In this document: positions 10,021-23,139 of the stretch, piece by piece
How positions within the stretch are numbered: the stretch's first letter is position 1
Layout: each line of letters begins with the position of its first letter
Origin: Drechslerella dactyloides
Taxonomy: Eukaryota; Ascomycota; Orbiliomycetes; Orbiliales; Orbiliaceae
Direction of reading: 5' to 3'
DNA length: 64,000 nt
Assembly (NCBI GenBank): GCA_020064725.1
Contig: JAGTWJ010000007.1
Coordinates: forward strand, 1,984,001-2,048,000
The notes under the pieces: generated by a model
Databases searched by the model: none
What the model was told of the DNA's origin: nothing
Seen by the model: the letters and a program-made list of their open reading frames with translations, nothing else
Made by a program: the position numbers and the translations under genes

Positions 10021-13000
10021 AATAAAATATGTATAATATAATTGCAATACATCATCTAATGTAATACAAGGCATTTTAAATTCTATAATAAATAAAATAG
10101 ATATTTTATTTTTATAAGAACCATGAATCTTAAAAAAATCAACAACAATAAATATTAATAGTTTTACATTATTAATACCAAATATAATAAAAAAATTAAA
10201 AATAATTATATATTATTCTAATCTATTTCTATACAAAATTAATAATTGAATAGACTTAATTAATAATAAAGATTACTAAATTATTAATATTAAATTAAAA
10301 GAATTTAGTAAAATCCAAATAATTAATGTCTATAATAAAAAATACCAAACAGATCAAAGTAATAAATTATATATAATAAAAAGATTATTTAATAAAATAA
10401 TCAAATTTATCAACAAAAAGTATTTATTAATTAGAGATTTTAATACCCATCATTATTTATAAAATTCTAAGTGTAGGAAAAGTATCCAACACAAAAAATT
10501 AATAAATATTGTTGAAAGTAAAAATCTACATTTAATAAATAATTCCGATATTTTAATTTATTATTTTAACAAAGGGAAGAACTTATCTATTTTAGATTTA
10601 ATATTTATAATAATTCAAATAAATGTATTTATTGAAGAATAAATAATAAATAATAATTTAAATACAGAATTAGACCATAAAATTATCTTATTTAATATAT
10701 ATTCCTAAAATAATAATTATTTAGTTGACAACCCATTATCAACAAATAAATATAATCGGAATAAAATTAATTAGAAGAAATTTCAAAAAACATTATTAAA
10801 TTTAAATAAAAATCTAGATTAAAATAATAACTAAGACAAATTATTATTCACTTTAAATAGTAATAATAATAATTTAAAACAAAATTTAGAGCAAACTACA
10901 AATTTATTTCAACAAAATATAATTAATACGGTAGAAACATCAACGCCAAAATTAATTATAACATCAAAATTAAAAGTTTGGTGGAATAATAAAATAAATA
11001 CACTAAAAACAAAAATGTAGTAAATAAAAAAACAATAAAAATAAAATAAAATCTAGAAATAATAGAATTTATTTAAATTCAAATAAAATAATTATTTTAG
11101 AACAATAAGAAGAACTAAAACTAAAAAGTGGACAAACTTCTTAATAAACATAAAAAATAAAAAGATCTTCAAAGTACTAAATTATATAAAACCATTTAAA
11201 GTACAAAGAGTATCAAATCTAGATTTTAAAAATAATCTAACAACAAGTTTTAATAAGAAAATACAAGTATTTCAAAAAATATTATTTTTAAAGCTACTAA
11301 ATTACCTAAAATCTAATAATTTATTTGAAATAAAAAAACAAATAATCAAAAATATAATTAAATAAGAAAAAATTATAAATAAAGAAATTAGAGAAACTAT
11401 TTTTATATCAAATTTAAAAAAAACACTAGGCCCAGATAAAATTAATTTTTTATACTTAAAAAAAATATATAAAATAATATTAAAAAAATTTAATAATTTA
11501 TTTAAAAAATTATTAAACTATGGGTATCATTTAATATACTTTAAATAAATAATTAGGGTAATTCTACCAAAACCCAATAAACTAGATTATAGTATCCCAA
11601 AAACTTATAGAATTATAAATTTTTTAAACTACCTAAGAAAAATATCAAAGAAAATAATAATTATAAAATTAATATATATTTTAGAAATAAAAAATATTTT
11701 ATATTATAAATAAATTAGGGATAGAAAATAAAAATTAACTATAAATACTATATTATCCTTAATACATAATATAAAAAATGTAAAATTAGAAAAACTTAAA
11801 ATCTCTATATTATTTTTAAATATAAAAGGAGTTTTTAATAATATTTTAAAAACAAAATTAATTAAAATTATTAAAAATATAAGATTTCCAAAACAATTAA
11901 CTAATTAAATTGAGAATTTTATATTAAATAAACAAATTAAGCTTACTTTCAATAAACAAATAAAAAAATTAAAACCAATTAAAACAGAAATACCTCAAAA
12001 TTCACCTATATTTTTAATTTTATTTTTATTATATTTAACACCATTATTTAAATAATTAAAACAAAAACACAATAATATTAAAATACTAAATTATATTAAT
12101 AATATTACTATTATTATAATTAATAAATTAATAAAATTAAATATAATAGATTTAAAAAATATATTAGAAACTATATTTAATTAAATAAAAAATAATATAA
12201 TAGCTTTTGATAATATAAAATCTAAATTAATATATTTCTATTTTAATTTAGAGAAAAATAATAATAACAAAAAATATAATTTAATTTTACTAAATAAAAT
12301 AATGATTAAATTATTTAATACAATTAGATAGCTTAGAATTTATTTAAACAGGAATTTAAAATTTAAATTCTATGTTAAAAATAAATTAACAACTGTAAAC
12401 CAAATATTTAATTATATTAGAAGTTTAGTAAATTTAAAAAAAAAATTAAACTTGAAAGTATTAATATAATTGTATAAAAGCTGTGTTTATTTTATTTCAA
12501 ATTTTAATACCAAAATCTAATAGAAAAATTAAAAATTATTTTTAAAAAATTTTAATATTTTATAAAATAAAATAATTAGAAAAATTAATAAAGCATATAA
12601 AATAATACTAATTCATTTATTAGAAGTTAAAGCTTTTATTTTATTATTAGAAATTAAATTTAATAGTTTATAAAGATAATATACCTTAAGATTATTATAT
12701 TTTAATAAAAATTATCTAATTAAATTAAGAATATCAGAATTAGTTCTACCAGAATTTTATTTTAGTAGAAAGGAGGATATTTAATATTTAAAATAGTATA
12801 AAAATAAAAAAAATAATAATAAAAATAAAATATACCAAATTTTATTAAATTTTTTTCTATCAAAAATAAATTATTTAATTACTTTATATACTAAAATTAA
12901 ATATATTAATATAAAAGTAAACTCTCTGTAGATTAAAAATAATATTAATATAAATATTAATAAAAAACTAAAAGAAATAAAAACAAGACAACACATTATA

Positions 13001-13900
13001 AATAAATTAAAATTAAATTTAAAAAAAAATTTAATTATTTATACAAACAGCTCTCTATTAAATTTGGAAGAAGATATTAAATCAACAGATACTAGTATAT
13101 ATAACAAAATTAATAATAAATTAATTTTTAAAATAAAAATTAGTCTAAGAAATTTAATAGAAATATACAATACTAAATTAATTACTATACAAATAGTTTT
13201 TAAAAAAGTATTAAAAATATTATTATAAAATAAAAATATAAATAATATATATTTATATTCAAATAACCAAACTATAATACAAAGAATAAAATTATTATAT
13301 TTTAAACCAGATCAAGATATTATTAAAGAAATATAGGATATTAACAGAAAGCTAAATACCAACAAAATAAAAATATATATAAATTAATACCCCAGGCACA
13401 ATAATATATATAAAAATAAAAAAACAGACAAATTAGCAAAATTAGATACTGAAATTTTTAAAGAAAGCCCATACAACTTTTTTATATATTTAAAAAAACA
13501 AAATAAAATAAAAAATCTAATAAAATAACAAAAACAATAACAAAAACATAAAAAAAAGATAGATTATAATAATCTACCAAAACTCAAAAGAAATAAAATA
13601 TTATAAAATAACAATATTAAATTTATTTCATCAATAACACAATTAAAGACAGAACACAGCATATTCAACAATTATTTATATAAAATACCAAATTCAAGTA
13701 TTCTAAATAAATATTACAATTACAGTATTATAACACAAATATTAAAATATCTCATCATAAAATATAAATATTATAAAAAAAAAAGAAGAAAAATAAAAAA
13801 AAAATTAGAAAAAATACTATTTAATTTTAATATATTATTATTTACTAAAAATAGATTAATATAAATGGAAAAATATTTTAACAATACAAAAATACTTTTT
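10021..13900 (+). pseudogene. LINE B ORF2: endonuclease, reverse transcriptase, RNase H, broken
   Basis: ORF2 supplied nicking and target-primed reverse transcription. The AP-endonuclease part starts near 10025; RDFNTHHYL near 10435-10460 corresponds to the GDFN-x-H-H block and LDHKII near 10673-10686 to the SDH block. RT begins near 11400 (TLGPDKINF), with PQNSPIF near 12000 and a Y-I-NN site near 12090 replacing Y-I-DD. RNase H lies at about 13020-13410, with YTNSS for the first Asp block and a final block near 13385-13445. A Cys/His-type tail follows. Many stops and D-to-N changes (GAT to AAT) make it inactive. The boundaries are approximate because frames shift. Confidence 0.75.
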
Positions 13901-14288
13901 AAAAGAAAAGACAATTACAAAGTTAATATTAATAATAAAATTAGATAAGGTAATCTTGAGAAAGATTAAAAGTCCACCAATTAATATTATTAATATTAAA
14001 TAAGATGAATTGCAATAAACAGCAAAAATAAATATTATAAATAATGCAAAACATATCCACTTAAAAAGAAGAGGATAAAACAAAAGGAAAAAACTAAAGA
14101 AGATTAGAAATCTTTAAAATAATATCCAAAATTAATTAATTAATTAATTAATTAATTAATAATAAAAGAAACAGAAAAAACACACATATATGTTAATTTT
14201 TATTTGTACGTATTTTGTATTTAATTTTCTTCCACCTGCCATAACCGAAAGGTTGCATGCAGTATGATTCATAATAATAATAATAATA

Positions 14289-14632
14289 TTAGAAATACTA
14301 GAAGGATCAGAAGAACTATTAAAAGAACTAAAGGAATTAGAGGAACTATAGTAATAACTATTTTAAAGATAGTAATTCTTAAAAAAAGGCTAGGTATTAT
14401 AAAAGTAATCTAGAAGTTTCTAACTTTCTAAATTAAATTAATTAAAGCTATAATAATAACTAAAAACCTAGTAAACTAAATAATAGTAGCAAAATATTCT
14501 ATAAAAGAACCACTAGAAATAAAAGGAAAAATATTAAAAAAAAAAAAAACAATAAAATTATTAACTATATAAGTAAAAAAAAGATTAAGAACAATAAAAA
14601 TACTATTTTTAATCTTTGGATAAATTATTATA
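14289..14632 (+). other. Decayed sequence Z, part 1
   Basis: It begins directly after the LINE B tail. The first about 60 bases read as a Glu/Leu-rich helix (LEGSEELLKELKELEEL), reminiscent of coiled-coil gag-like sequence but too short to name. The rest is AT-rich with frequent stops. It continues after MITE M3. Confidence 0.35.
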
Positions 14633-14881
14633 ACGTATTCCACAAGCGAGCGGACCACACAAGCGAGCGGACCACCCCATATAAACCAACACCCTACCAA
14701 AACACTTTTTATTGATAACTTAATCAATAATTAATTTAAAATTAGAATAAAATTAATCTTGTTTATATAAACTATTACAAATCTAAAAATATTTTTTTAA
14801 ATTTTTTTTATATTAAATTAAAGAAAGATACAAGGGGGGTGGTCCGGTCGCTTGTCTGGTCCAGTCGCTTATTGTTGACGT
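14633..14881 (-). mobile_element. 249-bp Fot-related MITE, copy M3 (reverse)
   Basis: The same 249-bp element in reverse orientation, flanked by TA at 14631-14632 and 14882-14883. The ACGTATTCCAC end is on the left and the ACGTCAACAAT end on the right. Both ends keep two intact GGACCA modules. Confidence 0.93.
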
Positions 14882-14883
14882 TA

Positions 14884-16479
14884 ATATCTAATAAAATTTA
14901 TATCATTATAAAAATATAATATAAAATAATATTTCCTATAAAAACCTAAACTTAAATTAAAAATTAGATAGTAGTAAAAATAACTAATATAAAATTATCT
15001 AAGATATAAAAATTATAAAAAATATTATAAACTAAATAATAAAAATACTTTATATTAATATTTATATAATAAATAAAGTTAGTATAAATACAAATATAAT
15101 ATTATATAACAAAAAATAAATTATTAATAATTATATTAATCTTAAAAAAACTAATTATATAATAAATAATAAAAATAATATAAAAAATAGAACCAAGATC
15201 TACTATTTTAGTAAGATATAAGAGTAGGATAAAAAAACTAAAATAAAAGTATTAAAATTATTCAGAAAATAGGTATAGTTTAATTAAATAATAAAAAAAC
15301 TTTAGAAAATTTAAAAAAATAAAGGATTTTAAAAAAGTAGATATTTTTAAGAAAATTAAAAAAGATAAAAAAAAAAAGAAAAATATTAATTATAAAAAAA
15401 AAAAATAATAAATATATAATCTTTAATAATTAAAATTAACTATAGATTTATAAAGATATAAAAATAGAAAGAATTATCAAATATAGATAATAATATTAAT
15501 ATAATCTTATAATATAACAATCTAAAACTACTTATATAAATAAAATAATAAAAACATAGCTAAATATTTTAAACAAATTTATAAATTTAATATATTATAA
15601 ATTTAATAAAAAAAGTTTATAATACTAGCTTAACTTCTAAACTCCAAAACTAATATTATAAATTTAAGATTAGTATAATTCATTTTAAAACATCTAGGGA
15701 AAGCTTTACTAGGAGAAAAGGTCAAAATCTCTATAAATTAATACAGGATCTCCAGCAAAAATAAAAAACAAAACAACCCAAAATAAAGGAAAATATATAG
15801 CCTAAAAATTAATATTATAAAAAATAAAAAAAAATATAAACTAATATTAAAAATAATAGATAATATATATAAAAATAAAAATACTATATTTTAATAAAAA
15901 CTAATATAATACTAAAAATAGGATAAAAAATCTTATAATAATTATATAACTAATAACTATAAGAATATCTAATTAAATTAATAATAAATACTATTTAAAA
16001 AAACAAGATAATAAATAATTAAATAAAAAAATTTAATCAGAAATTAGTTAAAGGAAAAAAAATATTAGAATATAGGTCTCTTTAAATTAATAAGAGGTCT
16101 AAAGAGTAACCTTAATATAATATTATAGATCTTAATATCTAGATAGAATCTTAATAGTTTAAAAAAATATAATAAATAACTCAAAAAAATATAATAAATA
16201 CTAAGAAGATACAATAAAAACTAAAACACTATAAAACTAAAAAAAACTACTAGAAACAACAATAGTAGCTATTCAAAAACTTGTTAAGAATATTTTTAAG
16301 CAAAAAAGCTAAAAAAAGCCTTATAAATTAAAGATATTAAATAATTAAATATATAACAAGGCCTCTTAAGTAATTACATACCCTAGAAAATTAATTATAT
16401 ATATAAAGAACCTCTGAACAACATCTATTAAAAAGGTTATTAGATAATCTAGATATATCTCTATAAACACCATTAGCTA
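14884..16479. other. Decayed sequence Z, part 2, no gene identified
   Basis: AT-rich, stop-laden sequence without recognisable domains in either direction. A somewhat more open patch lies at about 15620-15800 (reading KTSRESFTRRKGQNL on the plus strand), which I cannot assign. Around 16350-16480 C content rises. It may be an old retroelement. LINE C was later inserted at its right end. Confidence 0.4.
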
Positions 16480-16548
16480 GCCTTACTCTGCCAAATCGAT
16501 ACACCACGGGAGACCCCGTTAAGCCTAGGAGACCTTAGGCAGCTCTTA
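16480..16548 (+). repeat. 69-bp direct repeat left of LINE C (less mutated copy)
   Basis: 69 bp beginning GCCTTACTCTGCCAAATCG and ending GGCAGCTCTTA. The same 69 bp occurs immediately after the LINE C tail (17547-17615). In my alignment 57 of 69 positions are identical; ten of the twelve differences are C/T or G/A changes in the right-hand copy. This looks like an unusually long target-site duplication. Confidence 0.85.
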
Positions 16549-17546
16549 CAACAACAAATAAAATTATTATGTTTTAATCTAAGCCAAAACATTATTAATA
16601 AAATACAGAATATTAATAAAGAGCTAAATACTAATAAAATAAAAATATATATAAATTAGTGTTCTAGGCACCATAATATATATAAAAATAAAAAAGTAGA
16701 TGAATTAATAAAATTAAGTGCTAAAATATTTAAATAAAGCTTATACAACTTTTTTATATATTTAAAAAAACAAAATAAATTAAAAAGTCTAATAAAATAA
16801 CAAGAATAATAATAAAAATATAAAAAAAGAATAGATTATAATAATCTACTAAAATTTAAAAGAAATAAAATATTATAAAATAATAATATTAAATTTATTT
16901 TATTAATAATATAATTAAAAATAAGATATAGTATATTTAATAATTATTTATATAAAATACTAAATTTAGATATTCTAAATAAATACTGTAATTATAATAT
17001 TATAATACAAATATTAAAATATCTTATTATAAGATATAAATATTATAAAAAAAAAAAGAAAGATAAACAAAAAATTAAAGAAAATATTATTTAATTTTTA
17101 ATATATTATTATTTATTAATAATAGATTAATATAAATAGAAAAATATCTTAATAATATGAAAATATTTTTTAAAAGAAAAGATAATTATAAAATTAATAT
17201 TAATAATAAAATTAGATAGGGTAATTTTCAAAAGATTAAGGGTCTACTAATTAATATTATTAATATTAAGTAAGATAAATTATAAAAAACAACAAAAATA
17301 AATATTTTAAACAATATAAAATAAATCTACTTAAAGAAAAGAGAATAAAATAAGAGAAAAAGACTATAAAAGATTAAAAGTCTTTAAAAGATAATATCTA
17401 AAAATTAATTAATTAATAACAAAAAGAAACATAGAAACCACATATATATGTTATTTTTTATTTGTACACATTTTGTATTTAATAGTCTTCCACCTGCCAT
17501 AACCAAAAGGTTGCATGCAGTATGATTCATAATAATAATAATAATA
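16549..17546 (+). mobile_element. LINE copy C, 5'-truncated
   Basis: About 1.0 kb matching LINE B from its position near 13280 (end of RNase H) to the 3' end, finishing with the GGTTGCATGCAG block and (TAA)n. It is bounded on both sides by a 69-bp direct repeat, so it is a 5'-truncated insertion by target-primed reverse transcription. It has no coding capacity. Confidence 0.9.
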
Positions 17547-17615
17547 GCCTTACTTTGTTAAATTGATATACCACAGGAGAACCTGTTATGTCTAGGAGAT
17601 CTTAGGCAGTTCTTA
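17547..17615 (+). repeat. 69-bp direct repeat right of LINE C (RIP-mutated copy)
   Basis: The second copy of the repeat flanking LINE C. It differs from the left copy mainly by C-to-T changes on this strand, so mutation after the duplication hit this copy more, or only it. Confidence 0.85.
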
Positions 17616-18938
17616 AATATATAATCTAAAAAAAAAAATATTAAATCTTTATAAAAAATAATTTATTGTATTAATATCTAGAAAATCCATATTAAAAAAG
17701 AGATTTAATAATAATAAAAAAGATCCTTTTTTTATTAATATAATAATAGTTATAAAGAATATTTTTTAAAAATTACTTTTTATAATAATAATTCTTTTAT
17801 AATATATAAATATATAAATATTTAATAATAATATATCTTTTATAAAGATATATAAATTTTTTTAAAAGATATTAATAATATCTAAAAATCTACTAAAATC
17901 TTTTTTATAAAAAAGATAAATTAAAGAATAATAAGTTTATTAAACTTATTTACCACCCTCTTTAACAAAGTTATAACCAATAAATACCTCTTATATATAG
18001 CTATCTCTACATGCACAATAACAACTATAAAAAATATAAGATTTATTAAAAATATATATATATATAATAATTAAAATTAATAACAAATATAATTTTTAAT
18101 ATCTATTAATATTTATTAATTATTAGGTAATAGTTATTATTAAATAACTACTAAATTAATATTATAGTAATTTAGGATTTTTTATAAAAAATAAATTATT
18201 ATTTAAATAATTTTTTCTAATTTTTATGATATAAAAATATTTAGATTTATAAATATATATATATTTTAATACTAGTTTTTAAGTTGGTTTTGTGAGGAAT
18301 TAATCTATTATTATTTATTTTCTATATATTATTAATAGGTATATTTAAGATTTTGAAATTTGGTGCTAAGCTTTTATATTTTTTTTAAAAAAAATATAAC
18401 CTTATATATATTTTATTAATATTTTACTATAATTTTATTTTTAGAAAAGAAAATAAGTAGATATATAGCAATAACTATATACTGGAAAATAATAAATTAT
18501 TTAGAACTATATATTAAAATATTAAAAAATAGTAGATATATATTTATATATATATTTTATATAAAAATAGAAACATCTATACCCATACTTTTTTTCTATA
18601 AAAAAATATCTATCTATTTTCTGTCTTCTTTTAATAAGCAACCAATATTACAACACACAAAAAATATACAACATTAAATAAATACTTTACAAAGCTACTT
18701 TAGAAATTAATTATTAAATTTTTTTTGATAGATTTAGTTTTTTAAAGTATATCTAGATTTTTATTCTATAAAAATTAAAATAAAATTATAATATTAACAT
18801 CAATAAACAATAAAAAGTTCTATGGAAATAAATTATTATTATACAAAATATTTATTAGTTATTATTAAATTATTATAATCTAATAATAATTAATAAATAG
18901 CTTTTTTTATATTTAATTACTTTTCTACTCTTTAAAAC
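17616..18938. other. Decayed sequence Z, part 3, no gene identified
   Basis: AT-rich sequence with no recognisable coding region. It includes a perfect 9-bp-arm hairpin at 17930-17950 (AATAAGTTT, ATT, AAACTTATT), followed by a short C-rich stretch. G1's 3' LTR begins at 18939, so Z is probably the target into which G1 inserted. Confidence 0.4.
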
Positions 18939-19557
18939 TGTTACACTTTGGCCCAGGACCAAATCAAACATACTTTACTCTGAAGTTTCTAACTCTCAAT
19001 CACTACTATACAGATTTTTTAATAGAAGAAAATAAATATATATTAAATATAATAATAATTGTTGAAATAAAATATATAATAATAATAATAAAATAGATTA
19101 TTTATTAAAATATTATAATTTAAATATTAACCAATAAAATCCCAAAAAAAAATTATTAATTAATTAATAAAATAGGCTAAATTAAATATATGATATCTAA
19201 TATATAAAATAGTAGAAATATGTTGATATATTGCCCAAAGAGCTTGTAGCTTATAACTCTATTAAAAACTGATTTATAATCTATAATTTATAATTTATTA
19301 TATGCTTTTAACTTAGCTATAGTAGCTTCTATTTTTAAAAAAAAAAATAATAAGAGTTATTTTTCTATATAATAATATATTTTATATAATTCTAGTACCT
19401 ATATAAAATATACTTATATAGATATATATCTAATATAAAAATTCAATCTATAAGGTATATAAATATATTATTACTTTATATACTAGGTGAACTAAGTGTT
19501 AATATAAAAATTTAATTTATATAGGATATTTAAATACTATATTATTATCTTTTAATA
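18939..19557 (-). repeat. 3' LTR of G1
   Basis: The reverse complement of this stretch matches the G2 5' LTR (41616-42300) along its length with many C/T and G/A differences. Its plus-strand start is TGTTACACTTTGG, the complement of the LTR end AAAGT-x-TAACA. The other end is mutated from TGTTATAGG. It is about 620 bp against 685 bp in G2, so it has small deletions. Confidence 0.8.
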
Positions 19558-19752
19558 CTATTTTTTTCTTTACTAGAATTAATAGTATACTAATTCTAGT
19601 ATAGATATTAATAGTATAGAATAAAGTGATATAAGTTTTTTATATATAATAAAATTAAATAATTAAGTATAATATAGTTTATTTTAATATTTTTGGGTTA
19701 TTTTAAGTTTTTTCTTTTTTTTAATATATTTTTTATATAATATAATTTTGTT

Positions 19753-20571
19753 ATGTTTACTATTAACGTCAACAATAAGCGACTGGACCAGACAAGCGAC
19801 CGGACCACCCCCCTTGTATATTTCTTTAATTTAATATAAAAAAAATTTAAAAAAATATTTTTAGATTTGTAATAGTTTATATAAACAAGATGAATTTTAT
19901 TCTAATTTTAAATTAATTATTGATTAAGTTATCAATAAAAAGTGTTTTGGTAGGGTGTTGGTTTATATGGGGTGGTCCGCTCGCTTGTGTGGTCCGCTCG
20001 CTTGTGGAATACGTTATAAAAAATCTATTTTTGAATATTATATTAAATAGACTTATTAGATTAAAAAAATAAGATTAACATCTTATTACTATAAGTTTTA
20101 TAATAAAAAAAATATTAGTTATTTTGTTTTTTTTACTTAAAATTAAAAATATATATTTTATATATATTTTAATAATAATTATATTATAACTTCTGAGTAT
20201 AGATGTTTTTATTCTTCTTCTAGAGTTTTTTTTACTAATAAATACTAATGTGATTATAATAGATTAAATTCTTTAATAAATTTGAAAGAAAAAAAAAGAA
20301 TTGAAATTTTTAGAGATTAAATAAATTAAATTATTAAAAGTTATTTCTAAGATTATTAAAATATCTTTTAGATTTTTTATATCAAAAAAAAAATATTATT
20401 TCTTAATAATAAATTAAATAAGATTATATATTAAAAAAAGGAATTTATAAAAAAATAAAAAATTTTTAAATATAAAATTAGGATATTTTTAAAAAATATT
20501 TAGAATTTAGAATCTTTTGATTTTGAAGCTTTTTTAAATAATAATAATATAAATTTTAATACTTAATATAA
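19753..20571 (+). pseudogene. Gene relic antisense to G1, split by MITE M4
   Basis: It lies between the 3' LTR and the chromodomain of G1 but on the opposite strand to the Gypsy. ATG at 19753 matches the ATG of the G2 copy (63364, minus). M4 sits a few codons later, and the frame resumes at about 20015. Conserved blocks with the G2 copy: KKS-x-FEY, YKFYNK, FVFF, QKY-x-x-YIY, EYRCFY, then a helical part (FLNNKLNKIIY, KKEFIKK) and a closing ESFDFEAFLN. Several Tyr codons align with Cys in G2, suggesting an N-terminal cysteine cluster (zinc finger) followed by a coiled coil. I do not recognise the family. Internal stops make it dead. Confidence 0.6.
19766..20014 (+). mobile_element. 249-bp Fot-related MITE, copy M4
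   Basis: A full 249-bp copy between TA dinucleotides, inserted within the first codons of the antisense gene relic of G1. One substitution relative to M1 is visible in the interior (GATGAATTTT). Both ends keep intact paired GGACCA modules. Confidence 0.93.
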
Positions 20572-23139
20572 TATTCTTTTAATATATATATATTGCTAAA
20601 TATAGTTAATACTAATTTATACTATATTATATATATATATTTAAGAATTATTCTATAAGATTCTATTATATAAAGAGAAATAAAATAAATAAATTTATTA
20701 TTTTTATAGTTTTGTTTTTTTTATTTATTTATAATTTTTATAATTTTTATTTTTTTATTATAGTAATAATATATTTTATTTATTCTAATTATTAAAAGAT
20801 ACTAGTTTTTAAACTAATTATACTATATTTTTATTTTAAAATTTAAGTAAATACTACTATTTTAAATAAAGTTTCTTATTATTAGAATAATATTTATAAG
20901 ATTATAAATAAATTAATTTATATTTTAGAAAAAAGTAAATTCCATATATATATAAATTTTTTATATCTAATAATAATTTTAATATTAGAGGATGTGATTC
21001 TAAAATAAGATAAATCTATTTGGTATAATTATATAATTATTATTAATTTTTTATATTTTTAATATTTTTTAAAAAAAATTTTTAAAATTGTTATAGTAAT
21101 AGGTTTTACTCTACTTAATAAATATTAAATTTTTTAAAATATTATTTAATAAATTTTGGTAAGATATTGTTTTCTAATTACTATAAATTTTTTTTTAGTA
21201 GATAATTTTTTTATTTAATTAAAAATTTATTAATTAATATCTCTAGATTATTTTTATAATTTAAGATCTTTTTAATTTTATATTTATTATAATTATTTTC
21301 TTTAATTTTTAAATTATCTATTTTTTTTTAAAAAATTTATTAGATATAGGCTTAAGTAGAGTGATATAAAATATTTTATAGATTTTAAAATTTTTAAAAA
21401 TATAAAGTTTAAAAAAATATTTATTTAATTTCTTAATTATAATATATAGTTTAAATTTTTAAAAATTAAGTTTTTAATTAGGGTTTTTTGTTTTAATATT
21501 TTTTATAAATAAATATACTTTATTTTTTTTTTATTATAATAATAAAATATTATTTAAATTATAAAATTTAAATTGTTTTTTAAATATTTATAAAGTTTAT
21601 TTATAAATTTAAAATAATTTTTAATACTAAGTATTTTTTTTTTTGTAAATAAAATTAATTGTGTAATTTATAAATTTTAATTTTATAATACTTTATAAAA
21701 TATATAATTTATAACTAAATGTTTTAATAAATTATAGATAAATTTTACTATAAATAATAATTTTGTCTAATTATTCTATATATAATTTAAAAATAATTTA
21801 AAATAGATTTTTATTATTTAAATTGTTTATTCTAATATTTTATTAATTTAGATTTTTCTTTTTATTACTATATTAAATTTAATATTCAAAATGTTTATAA
21901 TATATTTCTAGTATTTACTACTAAAGAAAGGATTTTTATTACAAATATATTTTTCTTATAATTTATATTAATTAAATACTTATTTATTATAAATTATTAA
22001 AAGTTATTCTATTTCCTAATAATTATTCTAAAATTCTAAAATAATAGTTTTAATAAATTTACAAATAATAATTAAAATTTTATTATAAATTTAATTTATT
22101 AAGAAATCTTTTAAATAAAATAATCTTTATATAAAATTATAAATTATAATTTAAAATAGTTTACTAAATATTTTATTAAATTAAAAATATTTATATAATA
22201 TATATTTTATTAATTTATTTTTTAAATATAGGTTATATATCTTAATATATTATTTGATTTGTTGTTTTATTTTAAATTAAAAATATTATTATATAATAAG
22301 TTTTTAAATTTTTTTAATTTTTAAATATTTATATATAGATATATTATAATATAATTATAAAATTTTAAATTATAATTTCTTATTTAAAATATAGAACAAA
22401 TTTTTAAAAAAGATATATTTATTTTTTAAAATAAAAAGTATAATAATTTTTTTAAAATTTTAAAATATTTTTTTTATTATTATATTTTTTTAATAGTTTT
22501 TTTTAAATTAGGTAACTATTTTAGGTTTAATTTTGTAAATAGTGATATTAAGTTTTTTATTAATGGTAATAATGTTTTTGTATTATTCTAAAATTGTTTT
22601 TTTATTTGTAAAAATGTTTTTTATTAGGTTAAATTATTAGTTAATAATATTAATTTTAATATTTTTTTTTTTTTAAAATAGGTAATTTTTATATTATATT
22701 TGTTAAATATTTTTTATTATTAAATTTAATATCTGCTAAGTTCTTTTATTATTAAAAAATATATAAGATTTTTATAATTTAAAAATATTTTAAATAGTTT
22801 TGTAGTTTATAAATAGATTTTTTACTTTTTATAAATTTATAAGATAGTTATAAGTTTTTTGTTATATATTAAGTATCTAGTTTCTATAGTATTAAATTTA
22901 TATAATAAGTAAATAATAAGGTATTATTTTTAATTAAATTGTTTTTGTAATAAATAGGTTTTAAGAGTTGTTATAAAAATATTAGTTTTTATTTATATTA
23001 GTAGTTTTAAATTATAAAGTTTAAAAATTAATATTAAAATAAAAATATTTTTTAAAATTTAAAAAGTTTTAATTCTTTTTTTGGTTATTTTGAATTATAT
23101 ATTCTTTTTTATTAATTTTAAAAAAATAAAAGTTAAGTA

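Larger units (their letters stand above)
8326..14288 (+). mobile_element. LINE copy B (Tad1-like), nearly full length
   Basis: About 5.7 kb of LINE sequence plus a 249-bp MITE (9599-9847). The 5' end TATTAAATAAACAAAGAG is shared with LINE D and LINE E. The 3' end is the GGTTGCATGCAG block and a (TAA)n tail. Two decayed ORFs follow the order ORF1 (coiled coil, zinc knuckles) then ORF2 (AP endonuclease, RT, RNase H, Cys/His tail), as in Tad1-type fungal LINEs. TAA/TAG codons at former Gln/Trp positions disrupt all domains. The flanks do not match: a fold-back arm on the left, unrelated sequence Z on the right. Confidence 0.9.
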
